Assembly (NCBI GenBank): GCA_026168605.1
Contig: JAPFDX010000021.1
Coordinates: forward strand, 1-51,073
Direction of reading: 5' to 3'
DNA: 51,073 nt
Source of the DNA: Roseburia sp.
Lineage (GTDB): Bacteria > Bacillota > Clostridia > Lachnospirales > Lachnospiraceae
The position numbers and the translations under genes are program-made. The notes under the pieces are model-generated. The model was not told where the DNA came from and did not search any database. It was given only the letters and a program-made list of their open reading frames with translations. Positions 24,110 through 32,292 of this stretch are shown here, one piece after another; the first letter of the stretch is position 1, and each line of letters begins with the position of its first letter.

Positions 24110-24550
24110 ATGGCAAAGTTTACCTACCGGATGCAGAACATCCTTGACATCAAAATAAAGATGGAAAATCAGGCAAAGCTTGCCTACGGGATCGCAAACC
24201 GCAGGCTGTCGGAGGAGCAGGAGAAGCTCCAGCAGATATTCCTGCAAAAAGCATCCTACGAACACCGTGCGAGAGAGCTGGTAAGCGGAACGCTGAAGGT
24301 GCAGGAGATCAGGGAATGCAGGAATGCCATCGACGTGATGAAGGTCAGACAGCGCGCGCAGATGATGAATGTACACGCTGCGGAGAAAAACGCAGAGCAG
24401 GCGCGTGCCGAGCTCAACCGTCTGATGGTGGAGCGCAAGACGCAGGAGAAGCTGCGTGAGAGGGCGTTCGAGGAATTTAAGCAGGAACTGGCGTACGCGG
24501 AGGGCAAAGAGATTGATGAACTGGTAAGCTACACTTACCATAAGAACTAG
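24110..24550 (+). CDS. fliJ: Flagellar export chaperone FliJ
   Basis: A 146-aa almost entirely helical protein, rich in Glu, Lys, Arg and Gln, forming a coiled coil. It begins FTYRMQNILDIKIKMENQAK, a typical FliJ start. FliJ escorts substrates and sits in the ATPase ring like the F1 gamma stalk. Position after fliI and length are normal. Confidence 0.92.
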   Translation: MAKFTYRMQNILDIKIKMENQAKLAYGIANRRLSEEQEKLQQIFLQKASYEHRARELVSGTLKVQEIRECRNAIDVMKVRQRAQMMNVHAAEKNAEQARAELNRLMVERKTQEKLRERAFEEFKQELAYAEGKEIDELVSYTYHKN

Positions 24551-24568
24551 GTGGATTGGGAGGCTCGC

Positions 24569-25408
24569 ATGGCAGAGGAAATGGACGAGGTTTTAGATAA
24601 AAAAGTAAGCAGACGGGCGAAGAAGGCGGAAAAGAAAGCCAAAAAGCAGGCGGCAAAAGCAGGCGTGGATACGTCTGACCTGGAGGAGGAGACTTCTCTC
24701 GGCAGCAAGATCGCGGTATTTTTCGTGACGTTGATCATATTTATTATCTGGCTGGCGATTATTGTCCTGCTGATCAAGTGGGACGTCGGAGGCTTTGGTT
24801 CGGGCGTGCTGGGTCCGGTGCTCAAGGATGTGCCTTATGTGAATAAGATCCTTCCGGACAGCGTGACGGAGGAGATGTCCACGGAGGATGACGCATACGC
24901 TTTTGCATCGATGGAGGACGCGGTCAACCGCATCAAGGAGCTGGAGACCCAGCTTGCGCAGGCGCAGAACACATCGACAGCAGACGCGGAGCAGATCGCA
25001 CAGCTTCAGGGGCAGGCGGCAGAGCTTGCGCAGTACAAGCAGGAGGAAGCTACCTTCGAGGCGGAGAAGCAGGCGTTTTACGAGGAAGTTGTATTCGGAG
25101 AATCCGCACCGCCGATCGAGGAATACATGGCATTTTATGAGAGTATCGATCCTGCCAATGCGGAGATCATCTACCGCCAGGTGGTAGAACAGAGCGCAGT
25201 GGACAGTGAACTGGAAGATTATATCAAGACCTATTCGAATATGAAGCCGAAAGAGGCAGCGGCGATTTTTAACACCATGACGGATGATCTGGATCTGGTG
25301 GCAGATATTCTGATCAACATGGACGCGCAGTCGAGAGCGAATATTCTGGGCAAGATGGACTCTGAAACCGCAGCAAAGGTGACGGAGATCATGGAGCCTT
25401 CAGAATAG
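24569..25408 (+). CDS. MotE/YlxF-family flagellar protein
   Basis: A 279-aa single-pass membrane protein. It has a basic cytosolic N-terminus (about residues 8-30, Lys/Ala-rich), one membrane helix (VFFVTLIIFIIWLAIIVLLI) near 45-68, a coiled coil (about 110-170), and a C-terminal domain with MKPKEAAAIFNTM and DAQSRANILGKMDSETAAKV, the MgtE-N/MotE-type repeat. Start ATG 24569 follows GGGAGG; the in-frame GTG 24551 is less likely. It occupies the place of ylxF in Bacillus between fliJ and fliK. MotE in other bacteria helps MotC target the motor; here the role is inferred from domain and position. Confidence 0.85.
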   Translation: MAEEMDEVLDKKVSRRAKKAEKKAKKQAAKAGVDTSDLEEETSLGSKIAVFFVTLIIFIIWLAIIVLLIKWDVGGFGSGVLGPVLKDVPYVNKILPDSVTEEMSTEDDAYAFASMEDAVNRIKELETQLAQAQNTSTADAEQIAQLQGQAAELAQYKQEEATFEAEKQAFYEEVVFGESAPPIEEYMAFYESIDPANAEIIYRQVVEQSAVDSELEDYIKTYSNMKPKEAAAIFNTMTDDLDLVADILINMDAQSRANILGKMDSETAAKVTEIMEPSE

Positions 25409-25490
25409 AGAAGCCGGACCTTTGCGGTGACGGTTTCGCCAGAAGGACGGATGTGTAAGGCAGACGTCTGAAAGAAAGGAGGAAGAAGGA

Positions 25491-26891
25491 ATGGGAACTT
25501 CAGAAATTTCCGGTATCGGAAATATGTTTACGCCGGGACAGCAGACGACGGGCAGCGTGGGCGGCACCAAGGAGCAGAGCCTGGCGGAGACATTTCAGAG
25601 TGTGATGAGCCAGATGCAGACGCCGTCAGGCGGAAGTACCTCTGCACAGAGAGATCCTGTCGGCATGACGACGGACACGGAGTATGGACGCCAGCCGAGC
25701 GGCGGCGTGAAGATCCGTGAGGAATCCGGTGTTTCCGGTGACAGGCAGGAAGAACTTTCCGGCAAACTGGAAGAATTCGCAGAGGATGTGAAGGAGGTCC
25801 TGAAAGAGGAACTCGGTGTTTCCGAGGAGGACATTGCCAAGGCGATGGAGACTCTTGGACTGACATTTGCAGATCTTTTAAACCCGAACCAGCTTGCAGC
25901 CCTGGTGATGAAACTGACGGGCGAGAGCAATATGGGCGCGCTGTTTTGCAGCGAGGAGTTTATGACGATCCTGCACACCGTCGGCGAGCTTGGAGCGAAC
26001 CTTGCGCAGGAGCTTGGCATCTCGCAGGAGGAGCTTACACAACTGCTTTCCCAGATGCAGAACACCGGGGAGACACCGCAGGATGAGACCGGAGCAGAGA
26101 ACGTATCGCAGGATGCGCAGAACGCTGTGGACGCTGCGGAGACAGTCACGGAGGAGAACGCCGTGGACGTCAGTGAGCCGAACCAGATGCAGGCAGACGG
26201 ACAGGAGCAGACCTCTGACGGGCAGGAGCTTGTGACAGCAGGAGAGGAAAGTGCAGAGCCAGACGCGAATGGCGGTCAGAAGAGCCAGACGAACCTGAAT
26301 GGACAGGGCGCGGGCAATGCGGCAGTGCAGACGCGAAATGACGGCGCAGGCGCCGTTTCACAGAATCTGACAGAGGTGTCATTTGCCGGAGTGCAGGAGG
26401 GTGTGAACGCCCAGACTTCGCAGGTGGACGTCGCGGATATCATCAAGCAGATCGTGGAATTTTCCAGAGTCACGCTGACCCGGACGGCAACTACCATGGA
26501 GATGCAACTGAATCCGGAGCATCTCGGCAAGATTTTTTTGCAGCTTACCGCAAAGGACGGTATGGTATCTGCCCATATTACCGCACAGAATGAGGCGGTG
26601 AAGGAGGCGATCGAGAGCCAGATCGTTTTGTTCAAGGAGAATATGAACGAGGCGGGCGTCAAGGTAGACGCGGTGGAGGTCACAGTTGGCAGCCACGAGT
26701 TCGAGAAGAACTTAGAGCAGAATGCAAAACAGGAGGAGCGCCAGGCAGAAGAACAGGAGAAAGCAGCAAAGGGAACCAGACATATCAATTTAAATGATCT
26801 GGACGAGCTTGGCGGTCTTTTGACAGAGGAAGAAAGTCTGGTAGCACAGATGATGGCGGAGCAGGGAAACAGTGTTGACTTTACCGCCTAG
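25491..26891 (+). CDS. fliK: Flagellar hook-length control protein FliK
   Basis: A 466-aa secreted molecular ruler that ends hook growth and switches export specificity through FlhB. The N-terminal two thirds are low-complexity, Gln/Ser/Glu/Asn-rich. The conserved C-terminal domain holds EMQLNPEHLGKIFLQLTAKD and NEAVKEAIESQIVLFKENM, followed by AGVKVDAVEVTVGSH. AAAGGAGGAAG precedes the ATG. An 82-base spacer separates it from motE. Confidence 0.92.
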   Translation: MGTSEISGIGNMFTPGQQTTGSVGGTKEQSLAETFQSVMSQMQTPSGGSTSAQRDPVGMTTDTEYGRQPSGGVKIREESGVSGDRQEELSGKLEEFAEDVKEVLKEELGVSEEDIAKAMETLGLTFADLLNPNQLAALVMKLTGESNMGALFCSEEFMTILHTVGELGANLAQELGISQEELTQLLSQMQNTGETPQDETGAENVSQDAQNAVDAAETVTEENAVDVSEPNQMQADGQEQTSDGQELVTAGEESAEPDANGGQKSQTNLNGQGAGNAAVQTRNDGAGAVSQNLTEVSFAGVQEGVNAQTSQVDVADIIKQIVEFSRVTLTRTATTMEMQLNPEHLGKIFLQLTAKDGMVSAHITAQNEAVKEAIESQIVLFKENMNEAGVKVDAVEVTVGSHEFEKNLEQNAKQEERQAEEQEKAAKGTRHINLNDLDELGGLLTEEESLVAQMMAEQGNSVDFTA

Positions 26892-26905
26892 AAAGGAGAG
26901 AGACA

Positions 26906-27787
26906 GTGGCAGTACAGCAGGTTGAAAACGGTAATATTTTAAACAACAAGCCGAACCCGGATGCGCCGCAGGCGAGCGGTGGAGAGCTGGGATATGACCA
27001 GTTCTTGCAGTTGCTGTGTGCAGAGATGCAGTATCAGGATCCGCTGGAGCCGACGAGCAACACGGATTATGTGGCACAGCTTGCGACCTTCTCACAGATG
27101 GAAGCGATGCTGAATATGCAGCACAGTATCGAGAGCAGCAGCGCGAACGCACTGGTTGGAAAGTACGTCGTGATCGAGTCCACCTCGGATACGACAGGAC
27201 ACACCACGCTGGTGGAAGGCTTTGTGGATTATGTGCAGTATGACAATGGCAAGCAGTTCGTATCGGTAAACGGCAAGCTTTATTCAGTTGCCGATGTGAA
27301 AAACGTTATGGATCCGACCTATATCGAGGCGATCACGCTGGCAGACGCATTTGTCACAGCGGTTGGCAAGCTTCCGGATGCGGACAAGCTGACCTTAAAG
27401 GACAGAGAGGAAGTCGAGAAGCTGATCAAGGTATATGTTGAGATGACAGCTTACCAGAAGGCATACGTTCCGCAGGAGGTACACGACCGGTTCGGCGAGA
27501 TCGCGGGAACGATGAAGGGCATGGTATTCCATGACGACTTATCCAAGCTTCCGGAGGTCGATCAGATCACACTTGAGAATAAGGAGAAGATCGAGGAGCT
27601 GCGCAAGACATACGATTCACTTTCAGAGTTCGAGAAGAAGTTTATCGACGAGGAAGACTACAAGAAACTGCAGGCTTACGAGGAGAAGATCAAGGAACTC
27701 GGCGGCGATGAGAATGTGGACGGCGATGGCGGAAGTGAAGGTGAAGGCGGCGACAGCGGCAGCGGCGACGGAGGAAAGACAGAGTAG
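26906..27787 (+). CDS. flgD: Hook-assembly scaffold FlgD with unusual C-terminal repeats
   Basis: A 293-aa protein starting at GTG 26906 after AAAGGAGAG. Residues about 25-90 form the FlgD N-terminal domain (YDQFLQLLCAEMQYQDPLEP, then NTDYVAQLATFSQMEAML), which caps the growing hook. A short beta part follows (GFVDYVQYDNGKQFVSVNGK). Residues 147-205 and 211-265 are two related helical repeats (KLPDADKLTLKDREEVEKL and KLPEVDQITLENKEKIEEL) resembling repeats of Gram-positive surface proteins. The last 27 residues are Gly/Asp/Glu-rich. The C-terminal part is unlike the usual FlgD beta domains. The hook cap role is known; the repeats' role is not. Confidence 0.92.
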   Translation: MAVQQVENGNILNNKPNPDAPQASGGELGYDQFLQLLCAEMQYQDPLEPTSNTDYVAQLATFSQMEAMLNMQHSIESSSANALVGKYVVIESTSDTTGHTTLVEGFVDYVQYDNGKQFVSVNGKLYSVADVKNVMDPTYIEAITLADAFVTAVGKLPDADKLTLKDREEVEKLIKVYVEMTAYQKAYVPQEVHDRFGEIAGTMKGMVFHDDLSKLPEVDQITLENKEKIEELRKTYDSLSEFEKKFIDEEDYKKLQAYEEKIKELGGDENVDGDGGSEGEGGDSGSGDGGKTE

Positions 27788-27802
27788 AAAGGAGACTGGG
27801 TT

Positions 27803-28201
27803 ATGAATCAGATCAATAACCGGTTTGCTTCCATTGAGCAGATCACAGACCAGTACCTTGCGGGAAAAAGTAAAGATGTGGGACTGGCAAAGAGTGAGAT
27901 TTCCTTTGAAGAGATATTAAGACAGAAGCAGGAGATTTCCGAGAGCTCAGAGCTGAGATTTTCCAAGCACGCTGCCATGCGGCTGAACGACAGAAACATC
28001 AATCTGTCACAGGAACAGAGTGAACGGTTGGAAAACGGAGTTTCCAGGGCAAGTGAGAAAGGAATCCAGGAGTCACTCGTTATTCTCGATTCGCTGGCAT
28101 TTATTGTCAACATCCCGAACCGGACGGTTGTCACGGCGATGGAGCAGGGAGAGTCGGGAAATAACATTTTTACAAATATTGACGGTGCCGTAATTGTATA
28201 G
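27803..28201 (+). CDS. TIGR02530-family flagellar operon protein
   Basis: A 132-aa protein of the family found between flgD and flgE in many Firmicutes and some other flagellar operons. The conserved core is LRFSKHAAMRLNDRNINLSQ and ERLENGVSRASEKG, ending with LDSLAFIVNIPNRTVVTAM and FTNIDGAVIV. It starts after AAAGGAGAC. The function is not settled; a hook-related or export-related role is presumed from constant position. Confidence 0.88.
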   Translation: MNQINNRFASIEQITDQYLAGKSKDVGLAKSEISFEEILRQKQEISESSELRFSKHAAMRLNDRNINLSQEQSERLENGVSRASEKGIQESLVILDSLAFIVNIPNRTVVTAMEQGESGNNIFTNIDGAVIV

Positions 28202-28224
28202 CCGGACCTGTTTGGAGGCGAAAA

Positions 28225-28248
28225 GCTCCCGGATTGACAGAAGGGAGC
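28225..28248 (+). promoter_or_regulatory. Intercistronic stem-loop upstream of flgE
   Basis: GCTCCC (28225-28230) pairs with GGGAGC (28243-28248) in the 78-base gap before flgE. It has no T run. It might stabilise or mark a processing site for flgE mRNA, which must be expressed at high level. AGGAGG just before flgE is a strong ribosome binding site. Confidence 0.4.
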
Positions 28249-28279
28249 CGGCACGTAAGATTTAGGAGGTCATTTCATT

Positions 28280-29935
28280 ATGATGAGAGCAATGTACTCT
28301 GCTGTGTCAGGTCTTAAGACACATCAGACGAAGATGGACGTCATTGGTAACAACATTGCCAATGTAAACACAGTAGCATTTAAGTCATCCTCTGTCACAT
28401 TTCAGGATATGCTGTACCAGAATCTTTCCGGAGCGTCAGGGGCAAATGCGATCACCGGCGTCGGCGGTGTGAACGCAAAGCAGGTTGGTCTCGGTGTTAC
28501 CACGGGCGCAACCAATATCAGCATCGAGGATCCGGGTGCTGCGGAGACGACGGGAAGAGGCTTTGACCTTCGTCTGACCGATATGAATTCGACGAATTTC
28601 TTTATCGTAAACAACGGTTCGGAGAACGTGTTTACCAGATCAGGTTCCTTCTATGTGGATGGTGCAGGAAACCTCGCCATGACTTCCACCGGTTACACGG
28701 TGATGGGCTGGCAGGTGGATCCGGTGACAGGTGAGATTGTAAAGGATACCGTATCCGCCCTCCGCATCATGAAGCCGGAGAATATGACTTCCCCGCCAGA
28801 GGCGACGACAGACGCGACGATGTCCGGCGTCATCGATAAGAACGATCCGGACGTATCGAGCGATACCGGTCTGATCAAGAACTTGAACTTTTACGATAAG
28901 CAGGGATATTCCTACACCGCACGCTTCTCAATCAAGAAGGTCGATGATAACGGTAATTTCACCGTGGAGCTTGACAGTATCTTAGACAGCAACGGTAAGG
29001 CGATCATTGATGCTGATACGGCAACAAATGCACAGCTTCAGTCTCTGTTTGGAACACAGAGAACAAATAAAAATGATTATAAACTTCAAGATGGCTATAA
29101 GGTAGACCAGGGTAAGATGGTCTATACAGATAAAAATGGGGCTACACATGAGTTAGAGTATAAGACAGATAAAGTCCCACCATATTATTCTGATCCTAAG
29201 ACGGGAGATACTCATTCATTAAAGGATGTGTTTGGTGTCAGCCAGGATATGCTAGATAGACTTGCAGCAACTCCACCCAAAGCGCAGATTGATGGTTTTA
29301 ATGGAGTGGGAGATACTCTTACAATTAACGACACCAGAGTGGCACTCGATTTAAAGTTCTCTGCGGCAGACGGTACCTTTATTGGTGTTGGCGGTGGTAC
29401 GGATCCGGATGCAGTGCTGAACCTTGCAGGTTCCGGACTGTTCCCCAACGGAAACTTTGAGAATATCACGATCGACTTCTCCAAGACACAGAACACGAAC
29501 AACGGCGGCAAGTCCACCGTGACGATGGATACAGGAAATGTCGATGATCCGAGCCTTGGCAAGGGTAAGAAGCTCGGCGATATGATCGGTCTCTCTGTAG
29601 ACAACAACGGTAAGATCTACGGTACATACGACAACGGAAACACGGAGCTGTTAGGTCAGATCGCGGTCGCACAGTTTGCGAACGCATCGGGTCTTGAAAA
29701 GATCGGCGAGAACTGCTACGCGACGACCCTGAACTCCGGCGAGTTCGACGGTATCGGCAGGGAGATCCAGGCGGACGGAAGTAAGATGACTTCCGGTGAG
29801 CTCGAGATGTCAAACGTGGATCTGTCACAGGAATTTACGCAGATGATCACAACACAGCGTGGTTTCCAGGCAAACTCCCGTGTTATTACGACGTCCGACA
29901 CGCTTCTTGAGGAACTTGTAAATCTGAAGAGATAA
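28280..29935 (+). CDS. flgE: Flagellar hook protein FlgE
   Basis: A 551-aa hook subunit. The N-terminus has the axial signature RAMYSAVSGLKTHQTKMDVI and NNIANVNTVAFKSSSVTF. The C-terminus has VDLSQEFTQMITTQRGFQAN and the final helix TTSDTLLEELVNLKR. The central surface-exposed part is long. Codons for residues about 253-355 (29040-29345) are clearly AT-richer than the flanks (many ACT, GAT, CTA and AGA), suggesting recombination of a surface domain. The frame stays open across the junctions. Confidence 0.96.
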   Translation: MMRAMYSAVSGLKTHQTKMDVIGNNIANVNTVAFKSSSVTFQDMLYQNLSGASGANAITGVGGVNAKQVGLGVTTGATNISIEDPGAAETTGRGFDLRLTDMNSTNFFIVNNGSENVFTRSGSFYVDGAGNLAMTSTGYTVMGWQVDPVTGEIVKDTVSALRIMKPENMTSPPEATTDATMSGVIDKNDPDVSSDTGLIKNLNFYDKQGYSYTARFSIKKVDDNGNFTVELDSILDSNGKAIIDADTATNAQLQSLFGTQRTNKNDYKLQDGYKVDQGKMVYTDKNGATHELEYKTDKVPPYYSDPKTGDTHSLKDVFGVSQDMLDRLAATPPKAQIDGFNGVGDTLTINDTRVALDLKFSAADGTFIGVGGGTDPDAVLNLAGSGLFPNGNFENITIDFSKTQNTNNGGKSTVTMDTGNVDDPSLGKGKKLGDMIGLSVDNNGKIYGTYDNGNTELLGQIAVAQFANASGLEKIGENCYATTLNSGEFDGIGREIQADGSKMTSGELEMSNVDLSQEFTQMITTQRGFQANSRVITTSDTLLEELVNLKR

Positions 29936-29978
29936 CAGGCAGCTTTTGGGTGATTTTGTAAAAAAATTAAAAAGGATG

Positions 29979-30006
29979 CAGTAAAATGTATTCACACATT
30001 TTACTG
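29979..30006. promoter_or_regulatory. Perfect inverted repeat enclosing the -35 of the motA promoter
   Basis: CAGTAAAATG (29979-29988) and CATTTTACTG (29997-30006) are perfect 10-base inverted repeats. The eight-base centre holds the -35 hexamer. There is no T run after it, so an operator is more likely than a terminator. The regulator is unknown. Confidence 0.55.
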
Positions 30007-30019
30007 ACTGTGTTATACT
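29991..30019 (+). promoter_or_regulatory. Internal promoter before motA
   Basis: TTCACA (29991-29996) and TATACT (30014-30019) are separated by 17 bases, with TGT before the -10 giving an extended -10. It lies in the largest gap of the flagellar cluster (170 bases), where flbD is normally found. The stator and downstream genes could therefore be transcribed separately from flgB-flgE. Confidence 0.55.
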
Positions 30020-30105
30020 AACCGTGTGGCTTGTTTCTTTGGCACAGCTTAGGGATACAGGCTGCACGGTGTTTTTAGAGAAATACTATAATACAAGGAT
30101 GGTAG

Positions 30106-30909
30106 GTGGAAGAATTGGATATAGCTTCTTTGGCAGGGATGCTGCTTGGTGCTGCAATGTTTCTTTTTGGTGTGTTCTCCAGTGGAGGTATCGCCGGACT
30201 CAGCAATATGTTTGACTTTGCTTCGATCATCATTACGTTCGGAGGTTCGATTTCGGGTACACTGGCGTCGAACAAGCTTTCAGACTTTGTTGAGGGCATT
30301 AAGTCGATCCGTTTGATTTTTAAGAATGAACAACAGGATCCGGGTGAGGTGATCCGCCATATTATCGATCTGTCGAACACGGCGCGTAAGGAAGGCTTAC
30401 TTGCCCTGGAGGAGGCGGCCAACGGGATTGAGGATGAGTTCCTGCGCAAGGGGATCATGCTGGTCGTTGACGGTACCGATCCGGAGCTCGTGCGTGGGAT
30501 CATGGAGACAGATCTCGCCTGTATCGAGGCACGCCACAAGAAGACGATCGCTGTCTGGGAGAAGTGGGCAGAGCTTGGTCCTGCCTGGGGTATGATCGGT
30601 ACGTTGATCGGTCTGATCCTGATGCTTCAGGATATGAATGACCCGTCTACCATCGGACCGAAGATGGCGGTTGCGCTTGTTACGACCCTTTACGGTTCTC
30701 TGATCGCGAACTGGCTGTGTAACCCGGTCGCAAACAAGCTTTCCATCAACAACGATACAGAGATGATGATGAAGGAAATTACCGTGGAGGGTATTCTGTC
30801 GATCCAGGCAGGAGAGAATCCGCGTGTCATAGAAGAGAAGTTAAAGTCGTTCCTTGCTCCTTCTGCACGTGAGACTGCACCGGAGGATAATGTCGGAGGT
30901 GAAGAATAG
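30106..30909 (+). CDS. motA: Flagellar stator protein MotA
   Basis: A 267-aa stator subunit with four membrane helices that, with MotB, passes ions and turns the C-ring. It begins DIASLAGMLLGAAMFLFGVF. The cytoplasmic loop carries charged residues, and LGPAWGMIGTLIGLILMLQ with ALVTTLYGSLIANW are the conserved third and fourth helices. The start is GTG 30106 (AAGGAT upstream) or TTG 30115 (AGGTGG upstream); the latter gives the usual N-terminus. The stop overlaps the motB start by one base. Confidence 0.95.
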   Translation: MEELDIASLAGMLLGAAMFLFGVFSSGGIAGLSNMFDFASIIITFGGSISGTLASNKLSDFVEGIKSIRLIFKNEQQDPGEVIRHIIDLSNTARKEGLLALEEAANGIEDEFLRKGIMLVVDGTDPELVRGIMETDLACIEARHKKTIAVWEKWAELGPAWGMIGTLIGLILMLQDMNDPSTIGPKMAVALVTTLYGSLIANWLCNPVANKLSINNDTEMMMKEITVEGILSIQAGENPRVIEEKLKSFLAPSARETAPEDNVGGEE

Positions 30910-31724
30910 TGGCGAGAAGAAAACAGCAAGACGCAAAGAAGGGCTCACCGGCATGGATGAACACCTTTGCGGATCTGATGAATCTTCTGCTTTGTTTCTT
31001 CGTAATGCTGTTCTCCATGTCTACGGTGGATGCAGAGAAGTTTGAGAAAGTGATCGCTTCCCTGCGGAGCAGCTTTAGCATCCTGCCGAGCGGCGGCGCG
31101 TCGATCGGGGAGGGACAGATGGTTTCCTCCGGCGTGAGCCAGTTGGAACAGTTTGACGTCTATTACAATGAGATGGCAAATACGCAGAGTCAGGAAGAGA
31201 CAGAGTCAGAGGGCGAGAATGATGTCGTCGAGGCATATGAGGAACAGGCGCTCGCTGAGTCTGAGGAGATGGCAGAACAGATCGAGGCGGCGATCGAGCG
31301 CTATGGGATCCAGGATCAGGTTGAGGTTGATTTTAATGCAGAATATGTTATGCTGAACATGAACGGTGCGCTGCTGTTCGATTCTGCGAAAGCGGAATTG
31401 CGTCAGGAGGCATATCCGCTGGTCGATAAGCTTGGTGCAGTGATCTCAAATTACAGTGACAATATCATCGAGGTGGAGGGACATACCGATAATGTTCCGA
31501 TCCATTCCGCGAAATACGCGGACAACAATGTGCTTTCCATGTTTCGTGCGCTGACGGTGGCGGACTACCTGCGTGAGATCACGACGGTGGATCCGGGGCA
31601 TATCAAGTCCTCAGGTAGAGGCGAGTATGTGCCGATCGCGGACAATTCGACGCCGGAAGGAAGGGCACGGAACAGAAGAGTAGAGATAAAAGTCTATAAT
31701 TCTTACAATTCAGACTTGAATTAG
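30909..31724 (+). CDS. motB: Flagellar stator protein MotB
   Basis: A 271-aa stator subunit anchored to peptidoglycan. The single helix FADLMNLLLCFFVMLFSMS contains the essential ion-binding aspartate near residue 22. An acidic Glu/Gln-rich linker (about residues 95-130) follows. The OmpA-like peptidoglycan-binding domain is at the C-terminus (VEGHTDNVPIHS, then ARNRRVEIKVYN). The start is GTG 30909, with GGAGGTGAAG at the motA end as ribosome binding site. Confidence 0.95.
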   Translation: MARRKQQDAKKGSPAWMNTFADLMNLLLCFFVMLFSMSTVDAEKFEKVIASLRSSFSILPSGGASIGEGQMVSSGVSQLEQFDVYYNEMANTQSQEETESEGENDVVEAYEEQALAESEEMAEQIEAAIERYGIQDQVEVDFNAEYVMLNMNGALLFDSAKAELRQEAYPLVDKLGAVISNYSDNIIEVEGHTDNVPIHSAKYADNNVLSMFRALTVADYLREITTVDPGHIKSSGRGEYVPIADNSTPEGRARNRRVEIKVYNSYNSDLN

Positions 31725-31739
31725 GGGGAAAGGGAGTAT

Positions 31740-32261
31740 ATGAAGAAAAATCTTATGAGCATCATCATTATGGCGCTGGTGCTGGCGAATCTGATCCTGA
31801 CGGCGATCCTCGCCTTTACGATCATTCCGCAGACAAGGAAGTCAAACCAGTTGATCGATGAGGTGGTTGCGGCAATTAACATTGAACTTGAAGGCAGTGA
31901 GGAAGGGAACGTTACCATTCCGATTGAGGATATTGAGGTTTATAATATTACAGATAACTTTACGGTGAATCTTGCGCCGAACGGGGACGGTGAGAAACAC
32001 TTTGCCGTGTTCTCCGTAGGTCTTTCCATGAATACAAAGAGCGAGGGCTACAAGGATTACAAGGGAGCCGAGGGTCTGGCTGAGAAGGAGACGATCCTCC
32101 GCAGTGAGATCAACACGATCGTGAGCTCCTATACCGTTGAGGAGTTTGAGGCAGAGGGACAGAAGGCGGTAAAACAGGAAATCTTAGAGGCGATGCAGGA
32201 TATGTTTGGCGGAACAGACTTCATCGTAGGTGTGAATTTCTCAAGTGTAACTTCAGAATAG
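31740..32261 (+). CDS. fliL: Flagellar basal body-associated protein FliL
   Basis: A 173-aa single-pass membrane protein that surrounds the stator and supports torque. An N-terminal helix (IIIMALVLANLILTAILAF) is followed by a periplasmic domain with NFTVNLAPNGDGEKHFAVFS and ILRSEINTIVSSYTVEEF. AGGGGGAAAGGGAG precedes the start. Length and position (after motB, before fliM) are normal. Confidence 0.92.
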   Translation: MKKNLMSIIIMALVLANLILTAILAFTIIPQTRKSNQLIDEVVAAINIELEGSEEGNVTIPIEDIEVYNITDNFTVNLAPNGDGEKHFAVFSVGLSMNTKSEGYKDYKGAEGLAEKETILRSEINTIVSSYTVEEFEAEGQKAVKQEILEAMQDMFGGTDFIVGVNFSSVTSE

Positions 32262-32292
32262 CGCCGGAATAACGATTAGGTGGTGAAAGAGA

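Noticed and set aside
22874-24541. Minus-strand open frame of 555 codons opposite fliI/fliJ
   Set aside because: It mirrors the codons of two certain genes on the plus strand, has low-complexity Leu/His/Arg-rich translation and no ribosome binding site.
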